NCBI GenBank assembly: GCA_003247575.1
Contig: QJZC01000035.1
Coordinates: 1-54,006, forward strand
Direction: 5' to 3'
DNA length: 54,006 nucleotides
DNA from: Pseudomonadota bacterium
GTDB lineage: Bacteria; Myxococcota_A; UBA9160; SZUA-336
Below the pieces are notes generated by a model, which saw nothing but the letters and a program-made list of their open reading frames with translations, was not told the DNA's origin and did not search any database. A program made the translations under genes and the position numbers. Position 1 is the first letter of the stretch; the number at the start of each line of letters is the position of its first letter. Shown here piece by piece: positions 1 through 8,473 of the stretch.

Positions 1-1671
1 TCAAACGCCCTGACCACCCGGAACGAAGTCTGGGAGTGCGGGAGAGCGATTCACCTCCCCCCCAAGATCCATGCGATAGAGGGAACAGGAAGCGTCGCCC
101 AGGATGTGCTCGACGCGGACGTCACTCCGCTGCTCCGACCTGAGTTGCTCAGCCGCCTGCGTCGCCTCCGCGAGGTAGGGATTCGGCTGCACGAGCAGGA
201 ACTGCGTGTCGTAGTGGCGCGCCACCCGCAAGGCGTCCTCGACGGGTCCGTTCGGGACGAACACGGACGCTCGCCGCGTCGTCCAGGTCGTGCCCCAAGG
301 GTCGAGTGTGAGGACGCGCGCCTCGGCAGGCGATTCCCTACGCAGCCAGTCGCGCGCCTCGTCGCACACGTGCTCGGGCTGCTCAGCCGTGTATTGGACC
401 CAGCGGCGGGAACTCCAGAGGTTGTACGCGAGCAGACCACACACGGAGAGCGAGAGCCCGAAGGCCAATCCTCGCTGCAGACGTGGGCTCTCCCGGAAGG
501 AGTGCAGAAGCGACTGCGCCCCACCCACGGCACAGATCAGGAAGAGCGGGAGAAGAAAGATGAAGTAGCGATCCTCCACGTGGTAGAGGCCGCAGATGAA
601 CGCGAGCGTCCCCAGCAGCGCCAAGGTACAGATCCAACCGTAAGAGGGTGCAGCCCTCCACGCGAACGGCATCGACACCAAGCCAAGGGAGAGCGACCAG
701 ATCGGCAGAGGACCCGGATGCGTGGGCAGGAGTGCGCCCAAGAAGAGCCGGACCTGGTCGAGCGAGATGCGCAGAACCTCGGACGGACCGAGCTCGCGGA
801 GCATCTCCCCCAAGCTGGGGAGCGGATCGTGAATCGCATAGGCCGCTCCGTAGCCTCCCGTCTTGAGGATCCAGTCGAGCGCCCCGAGTCGGAACATCAT
901 CTGGCCGCTGGTGACCTGATTGCGCATCAGATAACACGCTAACGCGAACGCGAAGGGTGGTACGACCAAGGTCATCGCGCGCAGGGCGCGCCGTGCAGGC
1001 CACCGGCCCGTCACGACAGGGAACAGCAGCGCTCCGACCCAGAGTCCGGGCAGGATCAGTCCCGCCAGCTTCTCCAAAAGAGCAAAGGCTCCTGCCGCAC
1101 CCGCAAGCAAGAAGTCGCGATCCCGTCCGCTCTCGAGACCCGCGACCAATGCGAGGACGGATCCTACGAAGAAAAATGCGAACCCGACGTCATCGTTCCC
1201 CGAGACGGCGATGACGAGCGTCGTCGGGGTGGTGAGGAGGAGCGCCGCAGACAAGGCACCGCACAACGACCCGTATAGCCGTCGTCCGAGCAGGAAGGTG
1301 AGCAGCGCCGTGCCCACCAGGAAGAACAGACCGAGGGCACGCACCATCCCGTTCTCGGGACCGAAGACCTTGAACAGAGACGCCAGCATGACGGGTTGAA
1401 GCAGTCCGTGCATCTCGGGCACGTGTCTCACTTCGGGATACCAGGTCATGTGCAACGTTACGAAGTCGGCCGTGTAGCCAAGCCCCTCGGCGAGGTTGCG
1501 CGCCACCAGCGCGTACTCAGTCGAGTCGGGTGTCATCAGATGGGTGCGACTCATAAGGAGGAGCAGCGCGGCCAGAGTCAGAACGAACGCTGCGGCCACG
1601 GTCCACGACCCAGGCAGACGACGCACGAGTGAGAGGTTCAAAGAAACGGCGCTGGACTGCTGCGAACTCAT
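1..1671 (-). CDS. ArnT/GT39-like integral membrane glycosyltransferase
   Basis: The 556-residue protein starts with a transmembrane helix (about residues 22-41) followed by the periplasmic-loop motif TPDSTEYALVARNLAEG, which resembles the first loop of GT39/ArnT polyprenyl-phosphate-dependent transferases, where an acidic residue is catalytic. Many further hydrophobic helices follow to about residue 420, then a soluble C-terminal domain of roughly 130 residues. Such enzymes move a sugar from a lipid-phosphate carrier onto a glycan, lipid or protein on the outer face of the inner membrane. Its ATG overlaps the TGA of the upstream aminotransferase (ATGA), so the two are probably co-translated. 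The DPM1-like enzyme encoded divergently next door could make its polyprenyl-phosphate donor. The acceptor is unknown. The stop codon is at the very edge of the window, so the gene is complete. Confidence 0.85.
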   Translation of the reverse strand: MSSQQSSAVSLNLSLVRRLPGSWTVAAAFVLTLAALLLLMSRTHLMTPDSTEYALVARNLAEGLGYTADFVTLHMTWYPEVRHVPEMHGLLQPVMLASLFKVFGPENGMVRALGLFFLVGTALLTFLLGRRLYGSLCGALSAALLLTTPTTLVIAVSGNDDVGFAFFFVGSVLALVAGLESGRDRDFLLAGAAGAFALLEKLAGLILPGLWVGALLFPVVTGRWPARRALRAMTLVVPPFAFALACYLMRNQVTSGQMMFRLGALDWILKTGGYGAAYAIHDPLPSLGEMLRELGPSEVLRISLDQVRLFLGALLPTHPGPLPIWSLSLGLVSMPFAWRAAPSYGWICTLALLGTLAFICGLYHVEDRYFIFLLPLFLICAVGGAQSLLHSFRESPRLQRGLAFGLSLSVCGLLAYNLWSSRRWVQYTAEQPEHVCDEARDWLRRESPAEARVLTLDPWGTTWTTRRASVFVPNGPVEDALRVARHYDTQFLLVQPNPYLAEATQAAEQLRSEQRSDVRVEHILGDASCSLYRMDLGGEVNRSPALPDFVPGGQGV

Positions 1672-2897
1672 GCCAGTACGCGACGGACTCTCGGCGCGTT
1701 CGCGTGCAGGTTGGCAAGACGATCACAGATGCGCTCTGCACCCTCGCGCCCGAGACCAGAGTGGCTCGGCAAGCAGAGAATGCGCGAAGCCAAGCGGTGT
1801 GCGTTGGGCAGCAGCTCAGGGCGTGCAGAAGGGAGCCGCGAGTAGCTGGAGTTCTCGGAGCACAAGGGCCAGAAGTACTTGCGCGCGACCACGTTTTCCC
1901 GCAAGAGGGCCGCGTGGACCTGGTCGCGGCTCAGGCCGAACTCCTCTGGGCAGATCTCCACGGGTGCATACATGCCGTTGTGATGAGTCTCGCCGGCGAG
2001 CCTCTGCAGCCGGACGCCGGGAAGCTTCTCGAGCCGCATCCGATACTGCACCATGCGATCTCTGCGCTCGGAAAGCTCGTCGCGCGCTGCGGAGATCACG
2101 GCCAGCCCCAACGCCGCATGCAGCTCCGAGAGCTTGCCATTGACGCCGATCCCAGAGACTTCGTCCTCGGAGACGATGCCAAAGTTACGCAGCAGGGTGA
2201 GGCGCTCTCGCTGAGATCCATCGCCACCGATCACCGCGCCGCCTTCTGCCGTATGAAAGACCTTCGTCGCGTGGAAGCTCAGGATGGACAGGTCGCCCCA
2301 GTGGCCGATCGGTCGGCCCTTCACGCGCACGCCGAACGCGTGGGCAGCGTCGTAGATGAGCCGCAGGCCCCGCTTCCGAGCCAGCTGCTCGAAACCCTCG
2401 ACGTCGCACGGGTTCCCGAACACATGCACGGGCACGATCGCAGACGTCCGCTCCGAAACCAGGCGTCTCGCGCTCTCGACGTCCAGATTGTACGTCTCGG
2501 GATCCACGTCGGCGAAGACGGGCGTGAGTCCGTTCCAGGCGATCGCGTGCACTGTCGCTGGAAAGGTGAATGGGGTGGTGATGACCTCACCCGCGAGATC
2601 GAGCGACCGAAGGGCGGCCTCCAGTGCGATGGTGCCGGTTCCGAAAGCCAGGCAGAACTCCACCTCGAGCCAATCCCGCATCGCGACTTCGAGCTCGCGG
2701 ACGACGGGCCCGTTGTTGGTGAACCAAGCACTCGAGAAAATCCGCTCGAGGTGCCGGTCGAATACGGCCCGATCCGGCAGAAGGGCGCGCGTGATGTGGA
2801 TCGGCTCTGGAAAGAGTGGATCGCCGCCCAGCACGGCGGGTCGAGAACCTGCAGCATTCATCGGTGCGGCTATGATAGGGTGCCGATCCGCGCGCAT
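1668..2897 (-). CDS. DegT/DnrJ/EryC1/StrS-family sugar aminotransferase
   Basis: This is a 409-residue PLP-dependent aminotransferase of the kind that aminates nucleotide-linked keto sugars for surface polysaccharides. The N-terminal substrate region contains SSAWFTNNGP, followed by AFGTGTIALEAAL (cofactor phosphate binding), YDAAHAFG and SFHATKVFHTAEGGAV, in which Lys212 is the expected Schiff-base lysine. The length matches the family. The ATG at 2897 has a purine-rich GAGAG just upstream; an internal ATG at 2861 is an alternative start. It is divergent from the GT2 gene at 2944 across only 46 bp, so the two promoters must overlap. Its exact sugar substrate cannot be told from the sequence. 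Confidence 0.93.
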   Translation of the reverse strand: MRADRHPIIAAPMNAAGSRPAVLGGDPLFPEPIHITRALLPDRAVFDRHLERIFSSAWFTNNGPVVRELEVAMRDWLEVEFCLAFGTGTIALEAALRSLDLAGEVITTPFTFPATVHAIAWNGLTPVFADVDPETYNLDVESARRLVSERTSAIVPVHVFGNPCDVEGFEQLARKRGLRLIYDAAHAFGVRVKGRPIGHWGDLSILSFHATKVFHTAEGGAVIGGDGSQRERLTLLRNFGIVSEDEVSGIGVNGKLSELHAALGLAVISAARDELSERRDRMVQYRMRLEKLPGVRLQRLAGETHHNGMYAPVEICPEEFGLSRDQVHAALLRENVVARKYFWPLCSENSSYSRLPSARPELLPNAHRLASRILCLPSHSGLGREGAERICDRLANLHANAPRVRRVLA

Positions 2898-2943
2898 CTA
2901 CTCTCGACGATCTGACTGACGGCATTCGAGAGAGAACGCCGCA

Positions 2944-3999
2944 GTGAGTGAGCCTGCGTGCTCAGCCAAGGGAGCCCCGCTCGTCGAACGAGATCGATCG
3001 CCGCGCAGAACGCCTGCGCTGCTCTTCGAGGAGGAATCGGTGCCGCTCGTCTCTGTCGTCATCCCCGTGTACTTCAACGAGCAGAATCTGCCAGTGACCT
3101 GGCAGGCGCTCGAGGCCGCGCTCGAGGGGCTGCCCGACAACATTCAATACGAGGTCGTCTTCGTCGAGGACGGCTCCGGGGACCGTTCCTACGAGAAACT
3201 CTGCGAGCTGCAAGCGGCCTTTCCGGACCGTGTGCGCGTCGTCAAGCTGTCGCGAAACTTCGGCCAAGTAGCGGCCATTCTGGCGGGGCTGCATTCGGCA
3301 CGTGGAAACGCCTGCGTTGTGATGTCTGCCGACCTGCAGGACCCGCCTGAACTGATTCCGCAAATGGTGAAGGACTGGGACGGGGGGGCACGAAAGATCG
3401 TGCTCGCCACTCGTGAGTGGCGCGAGGATGGAACCCTCGCGCGCTGGGCTTCACGGACCTTCTATCGCATGATGCGACGCTGGGCGGTTCCGAACATGCC
3501 CGAGGGCGGATTCGATTTCTTCCTCATCGACCGCCAGGTCGTGGACCTCATCATCGCCGCCGAGGAGAAGAACACCTTTCTGCAGGGACACATTCTCTGG
3601 ACCGGCTTCGAGCCCGTGGTCATTCCCTATACGCGCCGCCAGCGAAAAATCGGTCGCTCGCGCTGGTCGATCTCGGCCAAGCTCAAATACTTCATCGACG
3701 GCTTCGTCACCTATACGGTCATGCCGATTCGGCTGATCAGTATCCTGGGCATCGTCGTGTCGATGGTCAGCTTCGCCTATGCGACCTTGATCTTCTTCTT
3801 GCGCATCTTCTGGGGTCTGCCCGTCCAGGGTTGGGCCCCCATCATGATCGCCATCCTGACCCTGTCGGGGCTCCACTTGGTGTTGCTTGGAGTCGTCGGG
3901 GAGTACCTCTGGCGGTCCTACCACGAGACGCGCAAGCTCCCCGTCTTCGTAGTCGAGAGACTACTCGAGCAGAAGCCTCACTCGACAGGCTCCTCGTGA
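2944..3999 (+). CDS. DPM1/GtrB-like GT2 glycosyltransferase with two C-terminal TM helices
   Basis: A GT2 domain (residues about 35-250) shows VSVVIPVYFNE, VFVEDGSGDRSYE, the metal-binding SADLQDPPELI and the LSRNFGQ motif of polyprenyl-phosphate mannosyl/glucosyl transferases. Two hydrophobic helices lie near residues 260-320. ArnC, GtrB and DPM1-like enzymes have this layout and make a polyprenyl-phosphate sugar at the inner membrane. The start is GTG with GAGAGA upstream. The TGA overlaps the GTG of the next gene (GTGA), indicating coupling to the acetyltransferase. The product could supply the GT39-like transferase at 1-1671. Confidence 0.92.
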   Translation: MSEPACSAKGAPLVERDRSPRRTPALLFEEESVPLVSVVIPVYFNEQNLPVTWQALEAALEGLPDNIQYEVVFVEDGSGDRSYEKLCELQAAFPDRVRVVKLSRNFGQVAAILAGLHSARGNACVVMSADLQDPPELIPQMVKDWDGGARKIVLATREWREDGTLARWASRTFYRMMRRWAVPNMPEGGFDFFLIDRQVVDLIIAAEEKNTFLQGHILWTGFEPVVIPYTRRQRKIGRSRWSISAKLKYFIDGFVTYTVMPIRLISILGIVVSMVSFAYATLIFFLRIFWGLPVQGWAPIMIAILTLSGLHLVLLGVVGEYLWRSYHETRKLPVFVVERLLEQKPHSTGSS

Positions 4000-4637
4000 A
4001 GCCAATCGTGTTACTCGGGGCCGGGCCCCACGCACTCGAGATTCTCGACATTCTCGACGCGCGAGGTCAGCCAGCGACGGCACCTACCGCTCTCGGATTC
4101 CTCGTGGACCCCGAGTATGCTTCGGCGGGTCCACATGCACGCGGCCTGTGCATTCTCGGCGGTATCGAGTGGCTGGTCGAGCACGCCAGTGAGGTCGAGC
4201 TGATCGGGGCGGCAGGAGACCCATCGGCTCGTCGTAGCCTGGTCGAGCGCGCAGCTGCGCTCGGTGGATCCTTCGCGAAGCTGATCCATCCATCCACGAT
4301 TGCGGCCCGGGATCTCAGCTGTGGCGTCGGCGTCGTCATCGCCGCGGGTTCGGTACTCACACACGGCATCGAACTCGCGGACCACGTCCACGTCAACGTC
4401 GGCTGCACGCTCTCGCACGGAGTGCGCATCGGCCGCTACTCGACGCTCGCCCCTGGAGTTCACATTCCGGGCGAGGTCGAAATCGGAGAGGGAGTCTTCG
4501 TCGGAGTGGGCGCGGTGTGCGTTCCCGGGGTCGTGATCGAGGACGGCGCGACCGTGGGCGCCGGCGCGGTCGTGACGCGAGACGTTCCCGCACATTCAAC
4601 GGTGGCCGGCGTCCCTGCACGTCCCCTCCACCGTTGA
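3996..4637 (+). CDS. NeuD/PglD-like sugar O/N-acetyltransferase
   Basis: The 213-residue protein opens with the nucleotide-binding-like PIVLLGAGPHALEILDIL, as in NeuD/PglD proteins, and from about residue 90 has left-handed parallel beta-helix hexapeptide repeats (for example VHVNVGCTLSHGVRIG and GAVVTRDVPAHSTVAGVPAR at the C-terminus). The helix His in VNVGCTLSHG matches the catalytic His of PglD, which transfers acetyl from acetyl-CoA to a UDP-amino sugar. A DegT aminotransferase is encoded nearby, so amination followed by acetylation of a nucleotide sugar is a reasonable pathway. It starts at a GTG overlapping the preceding stop. Confidence 0.9.
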   Translation: MKPIVLLGAGPHALEILDILDARGQPATAPTALGFLVDPEYASAGPHARGLCILGGIEWLVEHASEVELIGAAGDPSARRSLVERAAALGGSFAKLIHPSTIAARDLSCGVGVVIAAGSVLTHGIELADHVHVNVGCTLSHGVRIGRYSTLAPGVHIPGEVEIGEGVFVGVGAVCVPGVVIEDGATVGAGAVVTRDVPAHSTVAGVPARPLHR

Positions 4638-4940
4638 TCGGGTAAGTCCAAAACCTGTGGAGCAAGGCCTGAGCCTGCTTGGCCGACCTTGCGCAGAACC
4701 ACCCTCCGCCCCCGGCCGTCGAGCCCAGACTGGCACGGCGGCAGTCAGCTCGAAGCGCCCCCACCGGGACCGCGTGCGCAGGCCGATCGCCGAGAGGGGG
4801 CAGATCCCGAGCATCGGGTGCCGCAGGCGTAAGAGCCCGGAATTGAAGGGCGATCCGCGACGGGGTAGACTGCGGCGAGAAACAAGGTCGCTCGATTCAC
4901 ATTGCGCAGGGCCCATGCGCGGCCTTCATCGGATACCGGA
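4638..4940 (+). other. 303-bp intergenic stretch without a recognisable gene
   Basis: This lies between the acetyltransferase stop and the half-glycosyltransferase start. Frames on both strands are open only by chance and give Arg/Pro-rich products without recognisable motifs. No convincing hairpin with a T-run, tRNA or repeat was seen. The downstream 50 bases are the likeliest place for a promoter of the gene at 4941. Confidence 0.4.
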
Positions 4941-5873
4941 ATGCTGATCCTCGCCTACTCGAGCACCTCGGGCTCGACCATCAAGCAACGACTGGGACGT
5001 CCCGAGTACAGCTATTACTTCGTACTGCGCGAGTTCCTTCCGGTACTCGAGCAGCTCGGAAACGTGATCGTGATCGATTCCCTCGAGGAGGTGGACCCTC
5101 TCTATCGGAGCTCGATCGGGAGAGGAGAGAGCTGCGTGCTCCTCTCGTTCGCAGCACCCCATCGCACGCCGCTCGGGCTGGCCTGCCCGACGATTCCAGT
5201 CTTCGCCTGGGAGTACGACACCATTCCGAGCGAGAACTGGGACGACACCGTCACCGACGACTGGAGCGCCGTGCTCCGAAAGCTCGGCTGTGCGATCACG
5301 CACTCCGAGTACGCCGTGCGGGCTATTCGCGATGCGCTCGGTCCCGAGTTTCCGGTGGTCTCCGTCACCGCTCCAGTCTGGGATCGCTTCACCCAGCAGC
5401 AGACGAACCTCGAAACGCGTCCGATCATCAGTCGGGGAACGAAGCTCGCCGTTCAGGGGACCATCGTGGACAGCCGGGCTACGGATCTATCCCAGTTCGC
5501 GCCGCGAGCCACCCGGATCACCAAACACGAACGCGAGGCCGAGGTCGAGCGACGCAAGCCGCTTCGGGAGCAGCTCGAGTATGCACTCTCGATCGTGGTC
5601 AAACGCGATCAACAGCTCGCCAGGCGCAACCAAGATTGCGCGTACGCGGAGAGCATCGTCAAGAAGCGAGATGCAACGCTCGCCGAGCGCAATCGCGAGC
5701 TGCGCGAGCTGCGGCTGGAGTTCCACCAGCTCGAGTCGCGCGCGAAGGACGCGGAAGTTCAGCTGAAGCTGCTGAAGCGCGACGAGATGAGCACGGTCGG
5801 ACGCCTCGCCTTCGTGGCGTATTCGGCGGCCCGAGGCTCGAAGGAAATCGCGCGGCGCTTGCTCAAACGCTAG
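4941..5873 (+). CDS. N-terminal half of a GT-B glycosyltransferase with a coiled-coil tail
   Basis: Starting at the ATG at 4941 (310 residues), the first ~185 residues read like the acceptor half of GT-B enzymes from polysaccharide clusters: a conserved start (MLILAYSSTSGS), EYSYYFVLREFLPVL, HRTPLGLACPTIPVFAWEYD, AITHSEYAVRAIRDALG and SVTAPVWDRF, ending in GTIVDSRATDLSQFAP. In full-length relatives this linker leads into the donor-binding half, which is absent. Instead there is a charged coiled coil (about residues 195-290) with an imperfect 19-residue duplication (YALSIVVKRDQQLARRN / YAESIVKKRDATLAERN) and a basic tail. The missing half is encoded on the opposite strand 11 bp away (5884-7410). 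Alone this protein probably cannot bind a nucleotide sugar. A longer start at 4902 is possible but adds no motif. Confidence 0.75.
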   Translation: MLILAYSSTSGSTIKQRLGRPEYSYYFVLREFLPVLEQLGNVIVIDSLEEVDPLYRSSIGRGESCVLLSFAAPHRTPLGLACPTIPVFAWEYDTIPSENWDDTVTDDWSAVLRKLGCAITHSEYAVRAIRDALGPEFPVVSVTAPVWDRFTQQQTNLETRPIISRGTKLAVQGTIVDSRATDLSQFAPRATRITKHEREAEVERRKPLREQLEYALSIVVKRDQQLARRNQDCAYAESIVKKRDATLAERNRELRELRLEFHQLESRAKDAEVQLKLLKRDEMSTVGRLAFVAYSAARGSKEIARRLLKR

Positions 5874-5883
5874 AGCGCTACGC

Positions 5884-7410
5884 TTACGCGCGCTTTCGAG
5901 CGACGATCACCTGGGCACACGGGAGAAGCGCGTCGAGCTTGCGCTGAATGGCTTCTGCATTGGGTAGACTCAGGAACTGGCGCCAGGTCTTGGCCCAGCT
6001 ACGCAGCACCGGCGGGTCCGGCATCTCGAAGGAATTGCTCGCCTGCTCGGGCTCGAGATCGTCGAAAGGCTCCCCTCCCTCCGCTCTGCGAATCCCCATG
6101 CCGACCGTCCAGAAGAAGCCCTGCGTGAGCTCCGCCTCGATCGTGAGCCCTACCCCCGCCAGCAGGCGAGCGAGGTCTCCAGGAGCGAAGGCGTTCCGCG
6201 TCGACGGCGCGGCCTCACTGGGAACCTCCGTGAAGCCAGCGCCCCGTGAATCGGATACCGCAAGTAGGTACAGCGCACCGGGCTGACCGAGCCGCACGAG
6301 CTCACGCAGTGCGAGGTTCGGATCCTCGCAGCGATCCAGAACCCCCATGCAGACCACCCGCGTCGCCAGCGCGTCCTCGGCAGGAATGCAGCCAGGATCG
6401 CAGACGAGGGATCGTACACGCTCGCCGGAGCCTGCACCAAGCCCTGCGCCGAGCTGCTCCGCGAGTTCGCGTACGCGCCGTGCACTCGGGTCGGCGATCA
6501 CGACGTGGGCGCCCCGCCCCAGCGAGAACTCGGCCGGCTCCGTCTCGTCACACCCAACGATCAGCACGACGTCTTCGGGACGGATCTCGACGCCGGGAGC
6601 GAGAGCGCCCGTGTTGGGATCGTACCAGCCGAGCAGGTTACGCTCGAGGATTCGCGTCAGCCGCGCTCCCTCTGCCGGGGGGCTCCCGGCGAGCCCGGGC
6701 AGCACCGCACTGCTCGACCTACGCCGTTCGAGCATCTCCATCACGCGCGAGGACGCGAGAAAGCTGCGTAGCTTCTCCTCGGCGACCTTCCGCGAACATA
6801 GCTGCTCGATCCTTGCGACGGCATTTCGCGCCATTGCGCGATACGCATCCTCGTTGGACTTCACGAGTGAGTAGCTGGCGCGATACGCCCGCTCGAGTGA
6901 CTCCCAATCGATTCGGTTCTGAAGCGCGCGCAGAACCTGCCGCGGGTCGTGCTGCCAGGAGGCCGGCTCGCGCGAGGTTCTTACGACGAAGGCCACATCG
7001 GCGTCGATGTAGTCGGCGAGTGCCGTGGCCTTGGGGGCGATGGCGGGCACACCGGAGGAGAGAAACTCGAGCAGCGGGAGGCACTGACCTTCGCCGTGAG
7101 CGGTGTTCACGTAGAACGAGGTCGCTTCGATCATGCGTGCATAGTCTTCGTCGGACAGGTACCCGTGGATCGCGACGACGCGACACTTGAACGGAGTCAT
7201 CCGATAAAGAAACTCCTGCAGTCGCTCGATCGCGAAGTCGATGTCCGTGTGCACGAGCTTGAGAAGCAGGGTGACGTCGGAAACTTCGCGAAACGCCCAA
7301 CAGAACGCAGAGACCATGTCTTCCCAGTTCTTGCGCCCGTCGAGCGGATTGAACACGGAAGTGTAGACGACGCCCTCGAGCTCCAGAATCTGATCCGTCG
7401 ATGAACTCAC
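5884..7410 (-). CDS. GT-B donor-binding half fused to a SAM methyltransferase
   Basis: This 508-residue protein starts at GTG and is blocked upstream by an in-frame TAG at 7417-7419. Residues about 10-240 are the C-terminal, nucleotide-sugar-binding half of a GT4-type enzyme: VVYTSVFNPLDGRKNWEDM, VVAIHGYLSDEDYARMI, FYVNTAHGEGQCLPLLEFLS and GVPAIAPKATALADYI, where the E-rich loop is typical of donor binding. From about residue 270 a class I methyltransferase follows (VVLIVGCDE, then FFWTVGMGIRR), ending in QVIVARK like the two paralogous methyltransferases at 16408 and 17362. The acceptor-binding half expected at the N-terminus is missing and is found convergently at 4941-5873. Whether the two products assemble or the enzyme is broken is unknown. 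Confidence 0.82.
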   Translation of the reverse strand: MSSSTDQILELEGVVYTSVFNPLDGRKNWEDMVSAFCWAFREVSDVTLLLKLVHTDIDFAIERLQEFLYRMTPFKCRVVAIHGYLSDEDYARMIEATSFYVNTAHGEGQCLPLLEFLSSGVPAIAPKATALADYIDADVAFVVRTSREPASWQHDPRQVLRALQNRIDWESLERAYRASYSLVKSNEDAYRAMARNAVARIEQLCSRKVAEEKLRSFLASSRVMEMLERRRSSSAVLPGLAGSPPAEGARLTRILERNLLGWYDPNTGALAPGVEIRPEDVVLIVGCDETEPAEFSLGRGAHVVIADPSARRVRELAEQLGAGLGAGSGERVRSLVCDPGCIPAEDALATRVVCMGVLDRCEDPNLALRELVRLGQPGALYLLAVSDSRGAGFTEVPSEAAPSTRNAFAPGDLARLLAGVGLTIEAELTQGFFWTVGMGIRRAEGGEPFDDLEPEQASNSFEMPDPPVLRSWAKTWRQFLSLPNAEAIQRKLDALLPCAQVIVARKRA

Positions 7411-7528
7411 TTCTGGCTATCCCACTCCGCTGCCGAGCACACTGCGCCGGCACAGGCCACTCGATGTCGTTCCGGATCTTTTCACCTGCACCGATGATAC
7501 CGCGCCGGCAGGGAGCTGGGCAGTGGCC

Positions 7529-8338
7529 TCAGAGCAAGGCAGGCCGTTTCGCGTCGACGTCGGCAATGAATGCTCGCGATTCGCGCCGGAACTGCTCTTC
7601 GAAGTCGGAGTTCGCCGCAGTTGCAATCGGCTGGTGCGACGAGCGCACCATGTACGTCTCCGGTGCGCGGTTCGCAAGTAACTCGCGCAAGAACAACGCC
7701 GCTGTCGCCGCCGGATCGGTGACGATGTCCTCGTAGTACAAGCGGAGCGGGCTCAGTCCGTGCTTCTGAAAGAAACCTTCGAACCCGAGCTCGTGCTGCA
7801 GCACGTGGTTCGTCCAGTGAGTCAGAGCGTCCCGGTCATACTTTACCGACTCGATTTTCGCATTCATTTCGTCCGTAATGGTGCCCTTGTTGTGGAAGAC
7901 GGTACTCTCGACCGCTTTGTACAGGGAGATGGCCTGCTTCACGAGATTCCGCCTCCTCAGGTAGAAGAATCGCGTGTCGGGCCCGAGGGCATCGAGCAGA
8001 TCGAACGACCCGAGCCGGGCGAGCTGGAAGTACGTGATCTCGGCGCCAAAGATGCCGCCCGCGCTCCGCTTCTTGCGCTTGAGCATCTTGACGTAGTCGT
8101 AGGGGCGGTTCGCATTCATGCCCATCGCGATGGCTTGTACGAAGTTCGGGTTGAACCACTCCTCGGGTTCACCGAGCAGGCAGGTGCCCGCCAACAGGTC
8201 CGTGAGCCAGGAGCTACCCGATCGGGGCACGAAGAAGATCACGTAGTTCCGCGAAGAGCCCCTGAGCTCGCGCATGTCGTTTCGGAACTTGTCCCAGTCT
8301 ACGTCGATCTGAGAGATCAACTCTTCGAACGTTTCCAT
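7529..8338 (-). CDS. Stf0-like sulfotransferase
   Basis: The protein (269 residues from the ATG at 8338) carries YVIFFVPRSGSSWLTDLL, the 5'-phosphosulfate loop of PAPS-dependent sulfotransferases, followed by GEPEEWFNP and RFFYLRRRNLVKQAISLYKA, the 3'-phosphate-binding region. This arrangement matches Stf0 (trehalose 2-sulfotransferase) relatives. It probably sulfates a sugar of the glycan made by the surrounding genes. An in-frame GTG at 8398 would add 20 residues (GEDFGEDGWDGW) without similarity to the family, so the ATG is preferred. It is in the same direction as the genes on both sides. Confidence 0.87.
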   Translation of the reverse strand: METFEELISQIDVDWDKFRNDMRELRGSSRNYVIFFVPRSGSSWLTDLLAGTCLLGEPEEWFNPNFVQAIAMGMNANRPYDYVKMLKRKKRSAGGIFGAEITYFQLARLGSFDLLDALGPDTRFFYLRRRNLVKQAISLYKAVESTVFHNKGTITDEMNAKIESVKYDRDALTHWTNHVLQHELGFEGFFQKHGLSPLRLYYEDIVTDPAATAALFLRELLANRAPETYMVRSSHQPIATAANSDFEEQFRRESRAFIADVDAKRPALL

Positions 8339-8473
8339 CCAACCATCCCAACCATCTTCACCGAAGTCCTCGCCGATGCGGACTATACACGAGCACACGG
8401 TCCCGAGCCCCGGAAAGACGTGCGCAGCCTCGGCCCCCTTCCACTTCGGGAAGCGTGAGCTACTCGCGAGGCA

